From assembly GCA_000231825.2 (NCBI GenBank), contig JH720294.1, positions 257,158 to 321,157 on the forward strand: 64,000 nt of DNA, read 5' to 3'. Every line of letters starts with the position of its first letter. Position 1 is the first letter of the stretch. The DNA comes from Tetrahymena elliotti 4EA (lineage: Eukaryota; Ciliophora; Oligohymenophorea; Hymenostomatida; Tetrahymenidae). This document shows positions 26,301-37,700 of the stretch, piece after piece. The notes below the pieces were generated by a model. It worked only from the letters and a program-made list of their open reading frames with translations. It searched no databases and was not told where the DNA came from. A program made the translations under genes and the position numbers.

Positions 26301-27818
26301 ACTATCAATAGAGAAGACTTATTACCAATAATAAAAGAAAACAAATGTGAATTTGAAAAATTTATGGAAATAAAAGACAATATATTGCTTGAGAGAAATT
26401 TTTCTACTCTGATGATACCTTGTTAATGCTGTTATTAAAGTTCTCATGACTCAAATTTTTGTCCTTTTACTCATAAAACTAAGGATCCCTACTTTTAATT
26501 TAAAGGAGCATTCAAAAATTAATAGCAGGAAAGATCTGATTTTCCATTGAGGAGACACAGATTAAATATTAAGAACATAAAGCAATAACCTTTGATTCAT
26601 GATAAAGCTTATAAATTTGTAATTGACTATGGGCTATTTGAATTTTTTGATAAAAAATCAGCTGATATAGAAGATTGTGATGAAGAGGAAGAAAGTTAAT
26701 AAGAACCAGAGTAATCCGATTTCATATTTAAGAAAAGAGAAAAATAAAAAACATACTTTTACAATCTCAAATAAAAAAAAAATTAAAAAGATTAAAGTTA
26801 GAGTGAAAAAAATAGTGACGATAGTGAGGTTGAAGATGCTAAAATAACAACAGAGTAATCTTAAATTGTAAAATAAGTTGAATATATCTATTAACATTAG
26901 AAATAAATTTACATTTTTACAAACCAAAAGGAATTTAATGGAGAAAACCAGCAGAATACTGAAAAAAATGCCTCTAATAGTAAATCATGTTTTTAAGATG
27001 AAGAAGTGGGAAAAGATAAGAGATCAAGTTTTATAATAAAACAAGGAATTTCAAATTTTGAAAATGAGGTAAGTGAAATTAATAACGAAAGTGAATAAAG
27101 ATCAAAAAGCTTTAATAATCTAAAGCGATGTTCTATTGAAAAAGACTGTTTATTATAAAATTATGGAATGAATGCTCTTAATATCATAAAAAACAATGAA
27201 TAAATAGCCAAAAATCTATGTTCTAACATTTACACTACTATTTTTAGTATTTTAAATAAAACGATACCAAAAATGTATAGTAAATTTTCTTAGCAGAGCC
27301 AAAGTCATTAATAAAATACAGAAAATATTAAAAATGAAGAAAATATGGTAAAACTAAATTCTTTTGAAGAAGTCATTTAAAATAGATAGTAGAGGATATA
27401 ATAAAGAAAAATTACATTTCAAGAAATGAATTAGCAAAATTCTTAATTCCTAAACTATACTAATACATCTGGTAGTTTAAGAAATTATACAATGTTTAGT
27501 ACTTTACCTAATATTAATAGTAATAAAATAAATAGACTAAGGTAATAAAATTCTAAAATTTACCATTCTAAGAACTCGTAAGATAATTAGTTTACTTCTA
27601 AAGAGGAAATCGATTTTCTGTTCATTAATGGAATTGATAAAATGTATTCATTTTTTAATTACTTTCCTTAGCATAATTACCAATAAGTAATTACTCGTCT
27701 TTCTGAAGTTTAAAATAAATTAATTGAAAAGCCATTATATACAACAAATAAGAAGAAAAAGAATATTATTAAATTGAAAACATAAAATTCTTAGATAAGC
27801 CAAACAGAAAAAAAATGA
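23359..27818 (+). CDS. CNG/HCN-like cation channel with CNBD and CCHC zinc knuckle, paralog 5
   Basis: About 1224 residues. Exons: 23359-23574, 23652-23968, 24030-24092, 24504-25529, 25585-25886, 25948-26038, 26159-27818; every junction is in phase. The tiny exon 24030-24092 is supported by alignment: DFIKELEKSNNFFKIY matches paralog 4 EFLKAVAGFGNIFRFY, and the next exon continues LPKVKKFF against QPKIKRFF. Pore (~468-486): NWSLNIMFSNYNKQPQSKL, no K+ signature. The CNBD has an insert before FGQYGFFTG. CCHC knuckle at 760-773 (nt 26421-26462), followed by KDPYFQF. A highly charged Glu/Lys/Gln tail follows, then NYFPQHNYQ near nt 27660. The 411-bp intron 24093-24503 is built of degenerate repeats. 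Last gene of the channel array. Confidence 0.86.
24093..24503 (+). repeat. Degenerate tandem repeats filling an intron of channel gene 5
   Basis: The intron contains about three units of roughly 120-150 bp. Recurrent landmarks are AAAGCTGCCAACAAAAATT-like, GGCTTCCAACGAAAATT and GGCTATCAACAAAAATT. Between them lie CTTCTTTAAATAATTGTTTT and CTTCTTTAAAGAACTGTTTT. It is flanked by GTAATT and TAG splice ends, and the flanking exons align with paralog 4. The repeat array therefore sits wholly within the intron. Confidence 0.6.
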
Positions 27819-29033
27819 TTTGTAAATAAAATTAAAGTGAGATAAGAGATATTTCATAATATCCAATAATGAATATTTGTTTCCTGAAAATTTTTGTTTT
27901 TAAAATTATATTTTGTTAATAAAATAAGTAAGATTATTACATTCCTCTTCAAAATTAATTTTTTATTTCTTTGGGTGGGGTAGGGTAGGGTTGTGTATCT
28001 GTAACTTTTACATCCAGCTGGTATTGAGTATCAGGGACTTAATAAAATTTTTCTTCTTTATGAAATTTATTTTGATTGATATGAAAAAGTCCCGGATATT
28101 TCACCCCACCCATTTGTTTTATTTACTTTTCATTGTATTTTTTAAGCAGTAATTTAATATTTTTTGATAAAAATAAATTTGATATATTAATAATTATATT
28201 CTATATATTTATAATAAAAGATACTCATTTTATTTGTTTATATAATAAACTAGATTAATTCCTTACAAATTTACTTTATCTCTTAATAAAATAATTTTCA
28301 AGGTAGTATTATTGCTTAACAAGAAATAATTAAGATATTTAAGTAAAATATTCTGAAAAATATTTATTTTTATAATTTTATTATTTTTTTAAAATAAACA
28401 TTTTAACATTTTTGTGGAGAAGATTTTGATTATGATTGAATAAAACTCCTTATAATCTTACCTTTTTTTGTTGATTAAATTTAATAATCAATTATAAATT
28501 TGAATTGATATAAAATGTAAAAGAAAGTAACTTAGCGTGAATTAAAAAACAAAATAAATATACTTCTTTCAATTAGATGGGTAATAATTATTTCAAAATT
28601 TGAAAAAGAAATAATATCTAATATCTTGGTATATTCTTAACAGATTTATTTCAGGCATTCTTCACAAATATTAAATTAAAATCTAGTTTTATTGTCAAAA
28701 AATAATTTATGATTTATAGATAAGATACTCAATATTTACTGGTTTGACAGAATTAAGAAAATCATTTATTTTATTTTTTATTTTTTTAATTTTAAAAAAA
28801 TTGCTTGTTTAATTTTCATTTCATTTAAATCTCTCCTTTCTTTTGTTAATTAAATTTTTTAATAAATTTTAATTAAGAGTTTGATGGTAAAAGTGAAAGG
28901 AAAAAAGAATACCTTTCTTTCTTGAATAAAAGCTAATAAATAAACTTAGAATGCAAAAATAAATAATTTATATTTAACAATGGATATGATAAATAAATAG
29001 CACATAAAATAATTTAATTTAGTATACTAATTG
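27819..29033. other. Intergenic spacer between channel gene 5 and the HP1-like gene
   Basis: Spacer between convergent genes. It is AT-rich except for the GC-rich island at 27973-28111. A second run of moderately similar AT-rich sequence at 28.4-29.0 kb shows nothing recognisable. Confidence 0.55.
27973..28111. other. GC-rich inverted-repeat island (possible structured RNA or small element)
   Basis: This 139-bp island is conspicuously GC-rich for this DNA. It starts with GGGTGGGGT (27973-27981) and ends with ACCCCACCC (28103-28111), a perfect 9-bp inverted pair. Inside, GAGTATCAGGGACTT (28026-28040) pairs with AAGTCCCGGATATTTC (28087-28102), giving a nested hairpin. An extra ~45 nt, including GGGTAGGGTTG and CAGCTGG, lies only in the left arm. 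It does not fold as a tRNA and I do not recognise a known snRNA, SRP or telomerase RNA. It could be a structured noncoding RNA gene, a processed 3' end structure, or a miniature element. Confidence 0.45.
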
Positions 29034-30206
29034 TCATTTTCTTTTTAAAGCTTTTTCTTCATAAAAATGAACAATAAGATCACCATATCTTTTTAATAAA
29101 TCCTCAGAGCAAATTAAGGTGGGATTGATTTTGATTCCTTATTATTATTTCCACTAAATAAGGTACTAAAATTTGGATGTTTTATAAACAGCTTTCTATA
29201 TTTCTTAAGGAATATGCTCTTCAAGATTTCCTTAAATTTCTGGTATATCTTTTTCTTTTTGCATTGATTTATCTTATTCCTTTTATTTTGAATTTGAATT
29301 TTGATATAAATTATTAAATAAATTTTCAAAAATTACATTTTATTCATCAATATCATCTTCTATTTATTCTTATTTTCTTCTTTTTTTGTTAACGAGATTC
29401 TTTTATTATTATAGGATGGCATCATTGTCAACATAGCTTTCTTTTTATTGTTAAGGTTTAACTTCTTATTTTTCTTCAGTTTCTTATTTTTAGGCTTTCT
29501 ATTCAGACTATTCCTCTTCTTCCATTTATTCATTATTTTTTTACTATTATTTTTCTTATTGTTCGATTTTGTTGTTAGTACTTTTATTTTCCTCATTCAC
29601 TCCTTCTTCTTCTTATTTTACTATTAATTGGTTTTCTTCTTCTTGATTCTACTCACTTTCATCATCTTTCTTACCTTTCATAGAAGAAATAGAAATATTG
29701 TGGTTATCTTCAGCTTCTTTTTTAGAATTAGATCCTTCTTCTTTTTTATTTTTCTCTGTCTATTTTTCTTTTTCATTATTACTAGAGTTACTTTTCTCCT
29801 TTTTCTATTATTTAGATACATTTTATTATTTTTTTGATTAATTTCCTTCTTTTTAATTAGAGGAACCTTCCTCATTTTCTTTTTTTCCCTTATCTTTCAA
29901 AGACTTCAAGAAACTAGCAACTAATTCCTTTACATTGGATAAATTTGACTTTGGCTCCCATGTTAGCTCTTCATATCCTTCCCATTTAACTAAAAATAAA
30001 TCTCTATTCTTCTATTTTTTATAATCCAATATTTTTTCAACTATGTAGAATTCTTCTTCTTCTTCCTCCTCAGAATCATCTTCCTACTCGTTTTCAACCG
30101 ATTTTTTGCTAACCTTTTCTTTTATTTCTTCCTTATCATTATTGCTTTGCTATTTACCATTTGTTTTATTGCTTTTTTTTGAACTAGTTGTTGAAGCGTC
30201 ACTCAT
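29034..30206 (-). CDS. HP1-like protein with chromodomain and chromoshadow domain
   Basis: A single-exon gene of 390 residues; start CAT at 30204-30206, TGA at 29034. Acidic N-terminus (seven Glu in a row), then a chromodomain at ~53-102: FYIVEKILDYK, FLVKWEGYEELTWEPKSNL. The expected aromatic cage is present as Y54, W75 and Y78, so binding to methylated histone H3 (K9 or K27) is likely by family knowledge. A hinge of about 220 residues is dominated by Lys, Glu, Gln and Asn, much longer than in animal HP1. The C-terminal ~65 residues resemble a chromoshadow domain (QYLIQWKQQQG, DLIVHFYEEKALK), used for dimerisation. The Trp near the end of animal shadow domains is absent. Probable nuclear heterochromatin protein; in Tetrahymena such proteins include Hhp1 and the Pdd proteins, but I cannot say which this is. 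The neighbouring genes give no functional link. Confidence 0.87.
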
Positions 30207-30900
30207 TTCAACTTATCTTTTTTTTTTTTGGGGATAATTTTGTTAAATATTACTTTTCTGATATTTTTATTATAATATCCTTCAAATTTATAATATAAAG
30301 AAAACACAAACTAAAATCATTAAAACACTCAAAAAATAATTTATCTTAATTCACATTTATGTTTAAATACTTATAATTCTTTAATCAAAATATTTCTAAC
30401 AAAATTTGGGCTAATAATTTTAAAATATAAAGAGGTTTTTTGATTAAATATGAAATTTTTCCCTCCAAAATAAATAAAGATATTATATTTAATTAATAAA
30501 TGATTCCTGATTATTTTTATAGAATTCTAATTTATATTTAATTATACCATCTAAATTAATATATAATCTTTCTAAAAATAAATCTCTCTCTTTTGTTAAT
30601 ATCCTTTTTCTAAATTTTATAAATTAAATCAAAATAATTTTATTTTGTAATAAAATTTTCTAATTTGAATTAAATAAATTAATAGTAAAAAAAGACATGG
30701 AATAAAAATTAAAGATCTTAAATCCTAAATATAAAATATTTTTTTAAAAGAGGCATTTAAAATTTAATTGACTTAAAATAAAAAAAGATCCTGAAATGTA
30801 GAAAAAATTAATTTATATGGATTAGTTTTCTAAAAAATAAGACAAAGAATAGTTATTATAAAAAAGTAAAAAACAAAAAATTAAGATTTAAATAGTAGTT
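30207..30900. other. Spacer between two minus-strand genes
   Basis: AT-rich; would hold the promoter of the HP1-like gene. No motif I can name. Confidence 0.5.
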
Positions 30901-33160
30901 TCAGAATATAAAAATTAATAGCATTACAATTATTAAACTTTCAACATTTTTCATGATTTGTTAATAGCTTTCACTGTTATTGTTATTGGGTAAACTCAGC
31001 TGAATAATATTTTTATCTTTTGGTTATTCAAAAGGTGTAATTTTTATTTGTTTAGAATTCCAATTTTTATAATATATCACTAAACCAATATCTCCTCTTA
31101 TATAAAGTAATATCATAACACTATTCTAACAGTATAGAGCAAACAAGTTATCTTACTTTTCTTCTACATGTGTTATTCTTATTTAATATTCATTCAATAT
31201 ACTACTAATTTTCTAACTGCCTTGTATAAGATAATAAGGAGTATCTTAATAACTATCGTTTGAATATAAAGCCAAAGAAGTGTAAAGATCATTTCCTATC
31301 AACAAAGTATATTTGTTTCCTTTAAAACCTGTTTATAGAACTGGAAATGAATCTTTGTAGTAATATGCACCTACTTTACTAACTTTTAACTTTTAATTCT
31401 TATCTAAACCAATTTTCAAATCAAATATGTATGAGTTGGCATATTAAACCCAAAATTATTTGTCTTAGTATTGTTGAATCATCACTATGTATTCATTCTT
31501 TTCAACATTATATTGAGATAATAAATCATTCATACTTTCCATAGAGTATTTAATGTTATCATTATCTGATTTATTTAACATGTTAATCATTCCGTTTTAG
31601 TAAAAAGTTAAATGTATATTCAAGCTATTTATTACATAAATGTTAATAACATTCAAATGAATAAAATAATTTTATGGAATGCCTTATAAAATATTTTTAT
31701 TTTTCTCCAATAAAATATAATATTATTTGTTGTTACTCTAATGAGTAACCCAAAGTAAGCCATCTACACTAATTATCTTTTTTGATTCTTTTAGAACTTG
31801 CTTTTTTGATATCCCAAAAACATAATATCTGAACTCTTCAGAGCTTAGTATTGCTAATTTATTGATCTAACTCTTGGCATCTAGTCTGAATTTGATACTC
31901 TAAACTAATATTTTACTATCTCCTAGAATATAAATCTTCATTGAAAATGACGATTCATCTAATTATGAATAAGAAGTATAATCATCAAGAACATTTTAGT
32001 ATTCAGTAAAATTTTTAGAAATTACTACTAGGTTATCTCCATAAATCAAACTATTATTTTTCAGAATTACTTTTAAGTTAAAAGCTATGGTAAAAATTTT
32101 ATAAGTAATATCAAATTTATCAATCTTAATTCTATCTACTATATAACTATCTCTTGATGATTCTAAAAGCTTCCAGCCTAATATGTATGAATTAAACAAT
32201 TTTTAATCATCAAATTATAGAGCTTATCCATTCTAAAACTTTTCATCTTATAATTATGTTCTCATTTTTTATATTTCCTCTGAATTTTAATCCAAAATTC
32301 CAAATTGAGTAGAGGCATCTCTGATTATTTGATAATTAATTATCAGTTATTGATTATTAAATTTCAACAATATTTAACTATTGAACTATAATTTATTATT
32401 GAATTCTTCTTGATCAAAATCTAAAGCATAACTTAATTAACTCTCTTCAAATATTTTATAGCACTAGGTAATTGGAGTAATTACACAAATTGCATTTTAA
32501 CTAATGCTGTCTATTACATTTTAGGTAGTTTTAATTTATTCATAAATTGAATAAAATTAGTTAAAAGAGTACACATTATTTACTTTGTAAAGATAAAATG
32601 AACCTAAACTTGTTTAAAGTATCAAATATTCTATTTATTCTCTAAAGGGAATTAACAAGAATTCTTATTTAGGAGTTCTTTCTAAATATCTAATTAATGA
32701 GAGTTGACTTGAAGTAAAACCTTAATAAGAGTTTTAAAATATTTGACAATCATCTAGATTCTAAACTTTTATAAAAAAAGTAGACCTAAGCAATATAACT
32801 TACTATGAACCATCTTTTGAAAGCTAAGGAATTTCAATATGATTTGTTGCAAAAGAATTAAAGATATAGTTATAAGCTACTATATTTTTATCATTACTAA
32901 TGTATAAAGTACCACTTAAACAAATTAATGATGAATAAGGCCTTGCATTAAAGCTTAGAATACTTTACTTTGTAAGTTAAAGAGTTTGATGAATTATTTA
33001 GTAATTGTATTGTATAATTATTTTATTAAATTTGATAAAAATAATTCCAAACTCTAAATCAGATGCAAAAATAAAATCAGTGCATAGAACAGTTATTTGT
33101 TAAAATGACAACAATTAATTCTTGACAATAGGAATGTTTATCTCAGAATTACCTTTGAGA
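30901..33160 (-). CDS. Unrecognised large protein, 3' exon, possibly GPI-anchored surface protein
   Basis: One continuous ciliate-code frame of about 753 codons ends in TGA at 30901. The frame is open upstream to a TGA near 33247 but has no early ATG. A plausible acceptor at 33161-33162 (GTTTTTAG before TCTCAAAGG) implies at least one 5' exon I could not place. The protein is rich in short alternating hydrophobic strands with Tyr/Ile/Asn, as in beta-propeller or other beta-rich ectodomains, but no family motif is certain. It ends NNNNSESY...VESLIIVMLLIFIF: a small-residue region, a short spacer and a hydrophobic tail with nothing after it, like a GPI-attachment signal. A C-terminal membrane anchor is the alternative. 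No known domain identified. Confidence 0.6.
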
Positions 33161-34770
33161 CTAAAAACATATATTAGATAAGATTCAATTTAATGAAAAT
33201 ATTTACCAATAAAAATGATTAATTTTAGATTTGTATGGTAATTAAAGAGTTTGAATCAAAATATAATAATATTTATGAAAAAATGTGATTACAGATAGAA
33301 AAGAAATTGATACTAAAAATAGATCTGAATATATTTAAGACAATTTAATGGTGAAGGTATCTCTAATGAAAGAATTAGGAAAATTCCAAAAACTGAATAT
33401 GCAAATTTTTTGGAAAATAATTTTTATTTATATAAAAACTATGCTTTTTCCCCTCTCTTAATCTCATAAGATTTTATTTAACTTCATTATTTGTTTGATA
33501 AAAAATAATTAATTTTAAAGTTTTATGGCAATTAAAGTGTTTGAATCAAAATATACTAATAATTAAAAAATGTTTTAGTTTCAAATGAATAAAATATCAA
33601 ATGATATATTTTGAAGCTATTAATAAAGTATTACTCATTATAGATTTTAATTCACTTATATGCTTTGTTAACAAATTAAGTTTATCAAGAAATTTATACT
33701 TAATATAATTCTTGTTCTCAATATGAATAAATTTAACTAGTTTTTGAACAATTTTTAATGTTTAAAATCAAACATATAACTACATTTTATTTATAACCAA
33801 TTTTGATTATATTTCCTTAAGAATTTATTTAATGTAATCAGCATCAGCTAATTTTTCTTTATTTTAATCAAAAAGAGCTAAAAATTTTTATAATATAATT
33901 TTTGAATTTCTTGAATTTAATAAAAATGAAAATAATTCAAGTAAAGTTTTAGGTTGATGATTAGACAAAATTTTAGACTATTCTTAGCTAATTTTTTATC
34001 AACATGAAATAAAGTGAAGTTGAATTTTAATAAAAAATAAATTCTAAAATAAAATATAAGGTTGAGAGGATTCTTTCTTATGATTTCAAGACTAAGTAAA
34101 TAAATTTAAACATAATCAAATGATAATTGAAGGTGGAAAATAAAATAGTGAATTTAGTTATTTTTACTAAAATTTGCTTCAACTTTACATAAATTTTTGT
34201 AAAGCTGAATGACTATGACAACATTTACAATTAATAAAACTCTATTTGGTTAATATTAGGTTAGGAGTATTTTTCTTAATTTTAAAATGAATAATATAAT
34301 GAGTAAAAGTTTTCTATGAAATCAATTAAAAATAAAAAAATTAATGGCTCAACCAGTCAATAAATTAATTTTTGAGTGTGTGACTGATATAAAGTATTAT
34401 TTAACATTTAAAAGCTAATAAATTATCATTAATTAGTTTTAGTAATCAAAATGATAATCATGATGGTTAAAGCAATAATTACAAGATTAATTAATATAAT
34501 CTTAGTACTACAAGGAAAATTACAGTAATGTGATAGTAATCAAATTAAAAATTGTAGAGATAAATAATTAATGTATTCATAGATATTTTACAACTAGAAA
34601 TAATAGTCAACACCTTTAATAAATAAATAAACAATTAAATATCAATACCATAAATTATTTTTTGAATTGATTTATCTTTATTATAAAAGATTCGCTGAAC
34701 ATTTAATATTGATTATTTTACATATTTTTTACTGATAAATAATAAATACTAATAAATCTTCAATCAAAAT
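33161..34770. other. Spacer; should hide the 5' exon(s) of the minus-strand gene
   Basis: Between divergent genes. The 5' exon(s) of the 30901-33160 gene are expected here on the minus strand. A 50-codon frame around 33640-33780 (containing KYKFLDKLNLLTKHISELKS) is a weak candidate. A direct repeat lies at 33200-33570. Confidence 0.4.
33200..33577. repeat. Direct repeat pair of about 75 bp
   Basis: Copies at about 33202-33275 and 33506-33577 share AAAAATRATTAATTTTARA, then TTRTATGGYAATTAAAG, then GTTTGAATCAAAATATA, then an ATG-terminated A-rich stretch. The first copy lies at the 5' boundary of the open frame of the minus-strand gene. Two copies only, in direct orientation, 304 bp apart. Confidence 0.7.
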
Positions 34771-37700
34771 ATGAATTATTAATTTGAAGAAACATAACAA
34801 TTAAACTCTTCTCATTTAGAAAATTAAGCTTAAATGAATCCACAAGAAAATTTAAATAAAATTTATGAGTGGCTTAGAGGAGGGCAAGAAGAACTTAAGT
34901 AGTTAATCAGATCTGTTACGTTTTTTCGCAAAGGAGAAGACCCAATTTTATAAGCTAAGTATAACTCAAAGATTGAAGAATGTTTAAAATACCACTTTGT
35001 ACCTTAGAACAGCTTTCTTTTTCATCACGAATAAGATAGTGATAACTTTTACATCATTCTAAAAGGTAAATGTTAAGTGCTTATTCCTAAAAAGTAAAAT
35101 GAAATAAAGCAGGAGATTGTCTATTTGAAAGAAATGTAGCATATCTAAACAAAAATCAAGCAATATTAAGATGAAAAGGAGTTCTATACAGCAAGCATTT
35201 AATAGCAGAAACAAAATCAAGTATAGAAAAAACTAAGTGAATTGAGGTCAGAACAGCTAATATAAGCAGTTAAAGAGTAGAGCCGACCTATTAAAGAAAT
35301 TTACATATCTCATGTTAATAAAAATATTTGTAAATATAAGGTAGCACTAACTTTATATTAAGGTAAGCTAAAGTTATTTGTTATTTATTCAGAGCTGCAA
35401 GTTGAGAATATCCCTTTAATTAGTTTTAGTTAATTATTTTTCTCAACATGCAATTTAATTAAACATAAATTTAAGTCTTATCAAAAAACATTCATATAGA
35501 TTTTTTTATTTTTTGGCTAGCTAGATAACTTGAATTCTAATCATATTTTGGTAAACTAATAAATTTTTTTTTAAAAGGTGACTATTTCGGTGAATCAGCG
35601 TTCAGTGGCATGCCTAAAAGAAATGGTTCGATTTTTGTTAATGAAGACACTCACTTTGCTTTTTTGAATAGAGAAGACTTTCTAAGAATATTTTAGAATG
35701 AAATTATTAATTAAAGTGTCTCCAAATAACAACTTACAAAACTCTTCCCTCATTTAAATAATAAAAAGATAGATATTTTAAATAGTTTTGTAGAGGATAT
35801 AGAGCTCGTAAAAAACTAAGTTGTGTTTAGTTAAAACCAAAAAAGCGATGGATTCATTTATATTGTTTAGAAAGGAGAATTTGAAGTGAAATTCAATCTA
35901 AATCAATCAAAATCTATTATTAAAAATGTATCAAACAATTTGATTGAAGAACAACTTTTAAGGTACAATAAATAACTTGAGATTCCTTTATTATCTCTAT
36001 TAGAAGGTAAATAGATAATTTTAATAATTCTTGTCCATCAATCAAAATAAAAATCTAAATTTAACCAACAAAATATGAGAAAATAAAATTAATTAGCGAT
36101 CCATTCAATCATCATCTATTTCAATTTTAATATAAAAAAAAATAAATAAAGCTAAATTTATTCAAAACAATAAATACTGATAAATTAATAACAATTTGAA
36201 ATATTCTAGTCATGCGCAATATAAATTTCTTTAAACAGGTTCTAGAGATATTTACATTTATTCAATAATTGAATAAATTAAAATTATAAAGTTGGTCTTT
36301 CAGTAATTCCTTGACAGTTTTTTCTCTCAATAAAATTATTTTTGAAAAAAGAATTAATTTGAAAAGTTTTTCTTGTCATTTTTAATTTTTTAACACTTTT
36401 ATTTTCTTTTTTATGTTGAAATTTAATAAAAAATGATGGATATTTTTTTTAATTGTAAAAATAATTAATTATTTTTGCATTTAAAAATAGGAGAAATATT
36501 TGGTATTGAAGACATCTAAAAGGAATAAAAATCCTTTTCTGTGCTTTGTTCATCAGTAAAAGGAAATTTATTTCGCTTTCGTATGGCTTTGCTGTAATAA
36601 TTGGAAGATAATGAATCTCTTAAGATAATAAAGTAGCTTGGATAATAAAGATTTGAAAGAATCTAAAAAAAGATAGAATAAAAAATCATTTAAAACAAAA
36701 ATGTATTGTCTGTATAAAAAATTGATAACCTTAGAAACTCTTTCACTTAAACTCAAAGCTAAAATAATATGCTCAAAAGAATGGAAAGATGCAACACAAC
36801 AATTTCTCCTACTTAAAAGCCTCTTAGCAAAGGTAATAATGTTAACAAATCATTTTTGAATATCTAAGAGGCAAGATAAGGGGAATATTAGGATTAAAAT
36901 AGTATATATTTATCAACTTAAGAAGATAGCGACCTAATTGATGATATGTTAAATTTCAAATAATAATCTTATAGATATGATATATCTATGAGAATTAGAG
37001 CTTAAAAATTCAAAAGATATAGCATTCGTAAGGAAGATAATTAATAAAAGGACTAAATATACTATGAGAAATCAAAATCACCAGAAATAAAAGGCTTAAA
37101 TACTATAAATAGTCAGAATTAATTTAATAATAGCTACAATAATCTTTTGTCAGATTACTTATTTAATGTACCTTTAAACATTAAAAAAGATAAATCCAAT
37201 GATAATGAATCTCCAGAACAGAGAAATTAAAAATTAGAAGTTTTAAGGTCATATTAAAAATCTAGGACATTTATAAATTCTTCTTAAACAATTTCTCCAC
37301 TTAGAATTACAAGCGTATAGCTTGTAAGAGATGGAAGTCAGTGTTCTGAAATGTATGTTAGTAAATCTTAACAAAAATCTACATCAATAACACCAATCAA
37401 ACAAACTCAACCAGAAATTTCTTAATTTTCACCTAATCATGGTTAATAAGAATTATAGCTGAAAACACCCAAAAGAGTTCATCCAAAATAAATGTTTGAG
37501 CAACAAAAGATAAAACCGATGCATAAAAATCATTTTTCTATTTTCACTAGGGAACATTTTGATGATATGTGTGTAAAATCTGATCTAAAACCTTCACTCA
37601 ATCCAGTAATGATAAAAAAGAAAGCAAGATAAGAACTTTAATAAAAATCAATTTACAGATCTTAAAAACAACCAATTTTTTTAAGATCCAGCTCAAGCAA

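Noticed and set aside
27973..28020. GGGTGGGGTAGGGTAGGG as an internal telomeric tract
   Set aside because: Not the T2G4 repeat of Tetrahymena nor a regular telomere array. Better described as one arm of the nested inverted repeat.
29628..29837. Plus-strand phenylalanine-rich frame at 29628-29837 and neighbouring lysine-rich minus frames
   Set aside because: These are antisense or out-of-frame shadows of the Lys/Glu/Gln-rich hinge of the HP1-like gene.
33291..33312. 21-bp match (ITDRKEI in translation) between the spacer at 33.3 kb and channel gene 2
   Set aside because: Similarity stops abruptly on both sides, and a match of this length is not improbable in such AT-rich sequence. Not taken as a sixth channel relic.
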